Under the pieces are notes generated by a model. The model did not search any database. It worked only from the letters and a program-made list of their open reading frames with translations, and was not told the origin of the DNA. Positions 63,601-64,000 of a stretch of 64,000 nt of DNA are shown piece by piece (within the stretch, counting starts at the first letter, position 1; every line of letters starts with the position of its first letter). A program made the position numbers and the translations under genes. The stretch covers positions 114,665,430 through 114,729,429 of the forward strand of contig CM059188.1 in the NCBI GenBank assembly GCA_030323885.1. Reading direction: 5' to 3'. The DNA comes from Branchipolynoe longqiensis. Taxonomy: Eukaryota > Annelida > Polychaeta > Phyllodocida > Polynoidae.

Positions 63601-63680
63601 GAACGCCATAACGATTAACTTAATATATTTATCTCAGAACATAACAGAAACTCAAAACCATCTGACTATGCAGCTTTAAT

Positions 63681-64000
63681 CGGAAACTCCCCCACACACG
63701 TGCTTCAGCATAGGGTACAGGTGCTTTGTCAGAGGTCTGGGCGCGAATAATTAAGCAAACTTGTGGTCCTAATTTACTTAATTAGGCAATTAGTAACGCG
63801 CCCTCTGTTGGTGCATTATGGGTTTAGGAATTAAGTGTTATTTATAAACACTATTATTTCGGTGTTTTTCTCTCGCCCTCTCGGAATTCATGATGTAATT
63901 TCAACTCCAGTCAATGTTAATTTTTTTTATTGTTGGTATATATTTTGTAAACTGCAACTTGAACGATATTCAAGAGTTATTAGTGTACATCCATCGTCAA
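63681..64000. other. Unique sequence with second copy of the 115-bp repeat
   Basis: Palindromic aatttacttaattaggcaat at 63770, then the repeat at 63835-63955 (see 62280-62392). Confidence 0.5.

Larger units (their letters stand above)
62072..63680 (+). mobile_element. TTAA MITE hosting four nested insertions
   Basis: Host pieces: 62072-62137 (gaagttgcatagtccgataa), 62203-62279, 62393-62500 (gtcaatttaatagaacctgt), 63194-63245 (gtcattttaaaggaaagtta) and 63601-63680 (ataacgattaacttaatata to atgcagctttaat). Joined, they give the ordinary ~355-bp MITE. The four gaps are described separately. Confidence 0.9.

Overview
This is a eukaryotic genomic window, and most of it is recognisable repeat. No host protein-coding gene, rRNA or authentic tRNA gene could be supported. 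The best clue to the organism is a tRNA-derived SINE whose body ends in a TTAAATAAAAC-type tail (complete at 39076-39399 and 47627-47942). It looks like SINE families I know from molluscan genomes, so a mollusc is the most likely source. The species is not determinable from the sequence alone.

Four classes of sequence alternate through the window. (1) SINEs. The dominant family, called SINE-A here, is about 330-400 bp, occurs more than 40 times on both strands, and carries two alternative tRNA-like heads. SINE-B is the mollusc-like family. SINE-C has a tRNA-Gln-like head, SINE-D has a perfect B box, and SINE-E ends in a LINE-derived tail. There is also an A-tailed retroposon, F. (2) TIR-bearing non-autonomous DNA elements: a ~355-bp TTAA-flanked MITE (more than a dozen copies or fragments), a ~180-200-bp pogo/Tigger-like MITE with TA duplications (nine copies), several foldback or Harbinger-like elements with 3-bp TTA/TAA target duplications, and three further MITE families near 43-44 and 54 kb. 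(3) Retrotransposon remnants: three different LINE ORF2 C-termini, two related LTRs (one a solo LTR with a 4-bp target duplication), and the Myb/SANT-like end of a Harbinger transposon at 15.4 kb. (4) Tandem arrays with units of 30 bp (0.6-1.3 kb), ~19 bp (6.3-6.8), 22 bp (7.3-7.8), 34 bp (10.6-12.1), 10 bp inverted (25.8-26.1), 26 bp (27.3-28.2), 24 bp (34.9-36.5), 6 bp CCCCTA (45.1-45.5), ACAC-rich (49.3-51.5) and 36 bp (51.8-52.1), plus many TA, C/G and other simple runs.

Layout: 0-10 kb is SINE-A, minisatellites, one foldback element and an LTR. 10.3-12.4 kb is a hairpin-forming 34-bp satellite flanked by two MITEs. 12.4-25 kb mixes SINE-C, MITEs, LINE 3' ends, a Harbinger fragment, a solo LTR and a 948-bp TIR element lodged in a SINE. 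25-37 kb holds three large tandem arrays with SINEs and MITEs between them. 37-48.5 kb is SINEs, nested MITEs and an RT fragment. 49-54 kb is low-complexity, partly very GC-rich DNA. 54-64 kb is a set of nested insertions, the deepest being a TTAA MITE at 62.07-63.68 kb that has received four later insertions.

Nothing here works as a gene network. What the window offers is insertion history: many insertions can be dated relative to each other because the target duplication and the uninterrupted host repeat are both visible.
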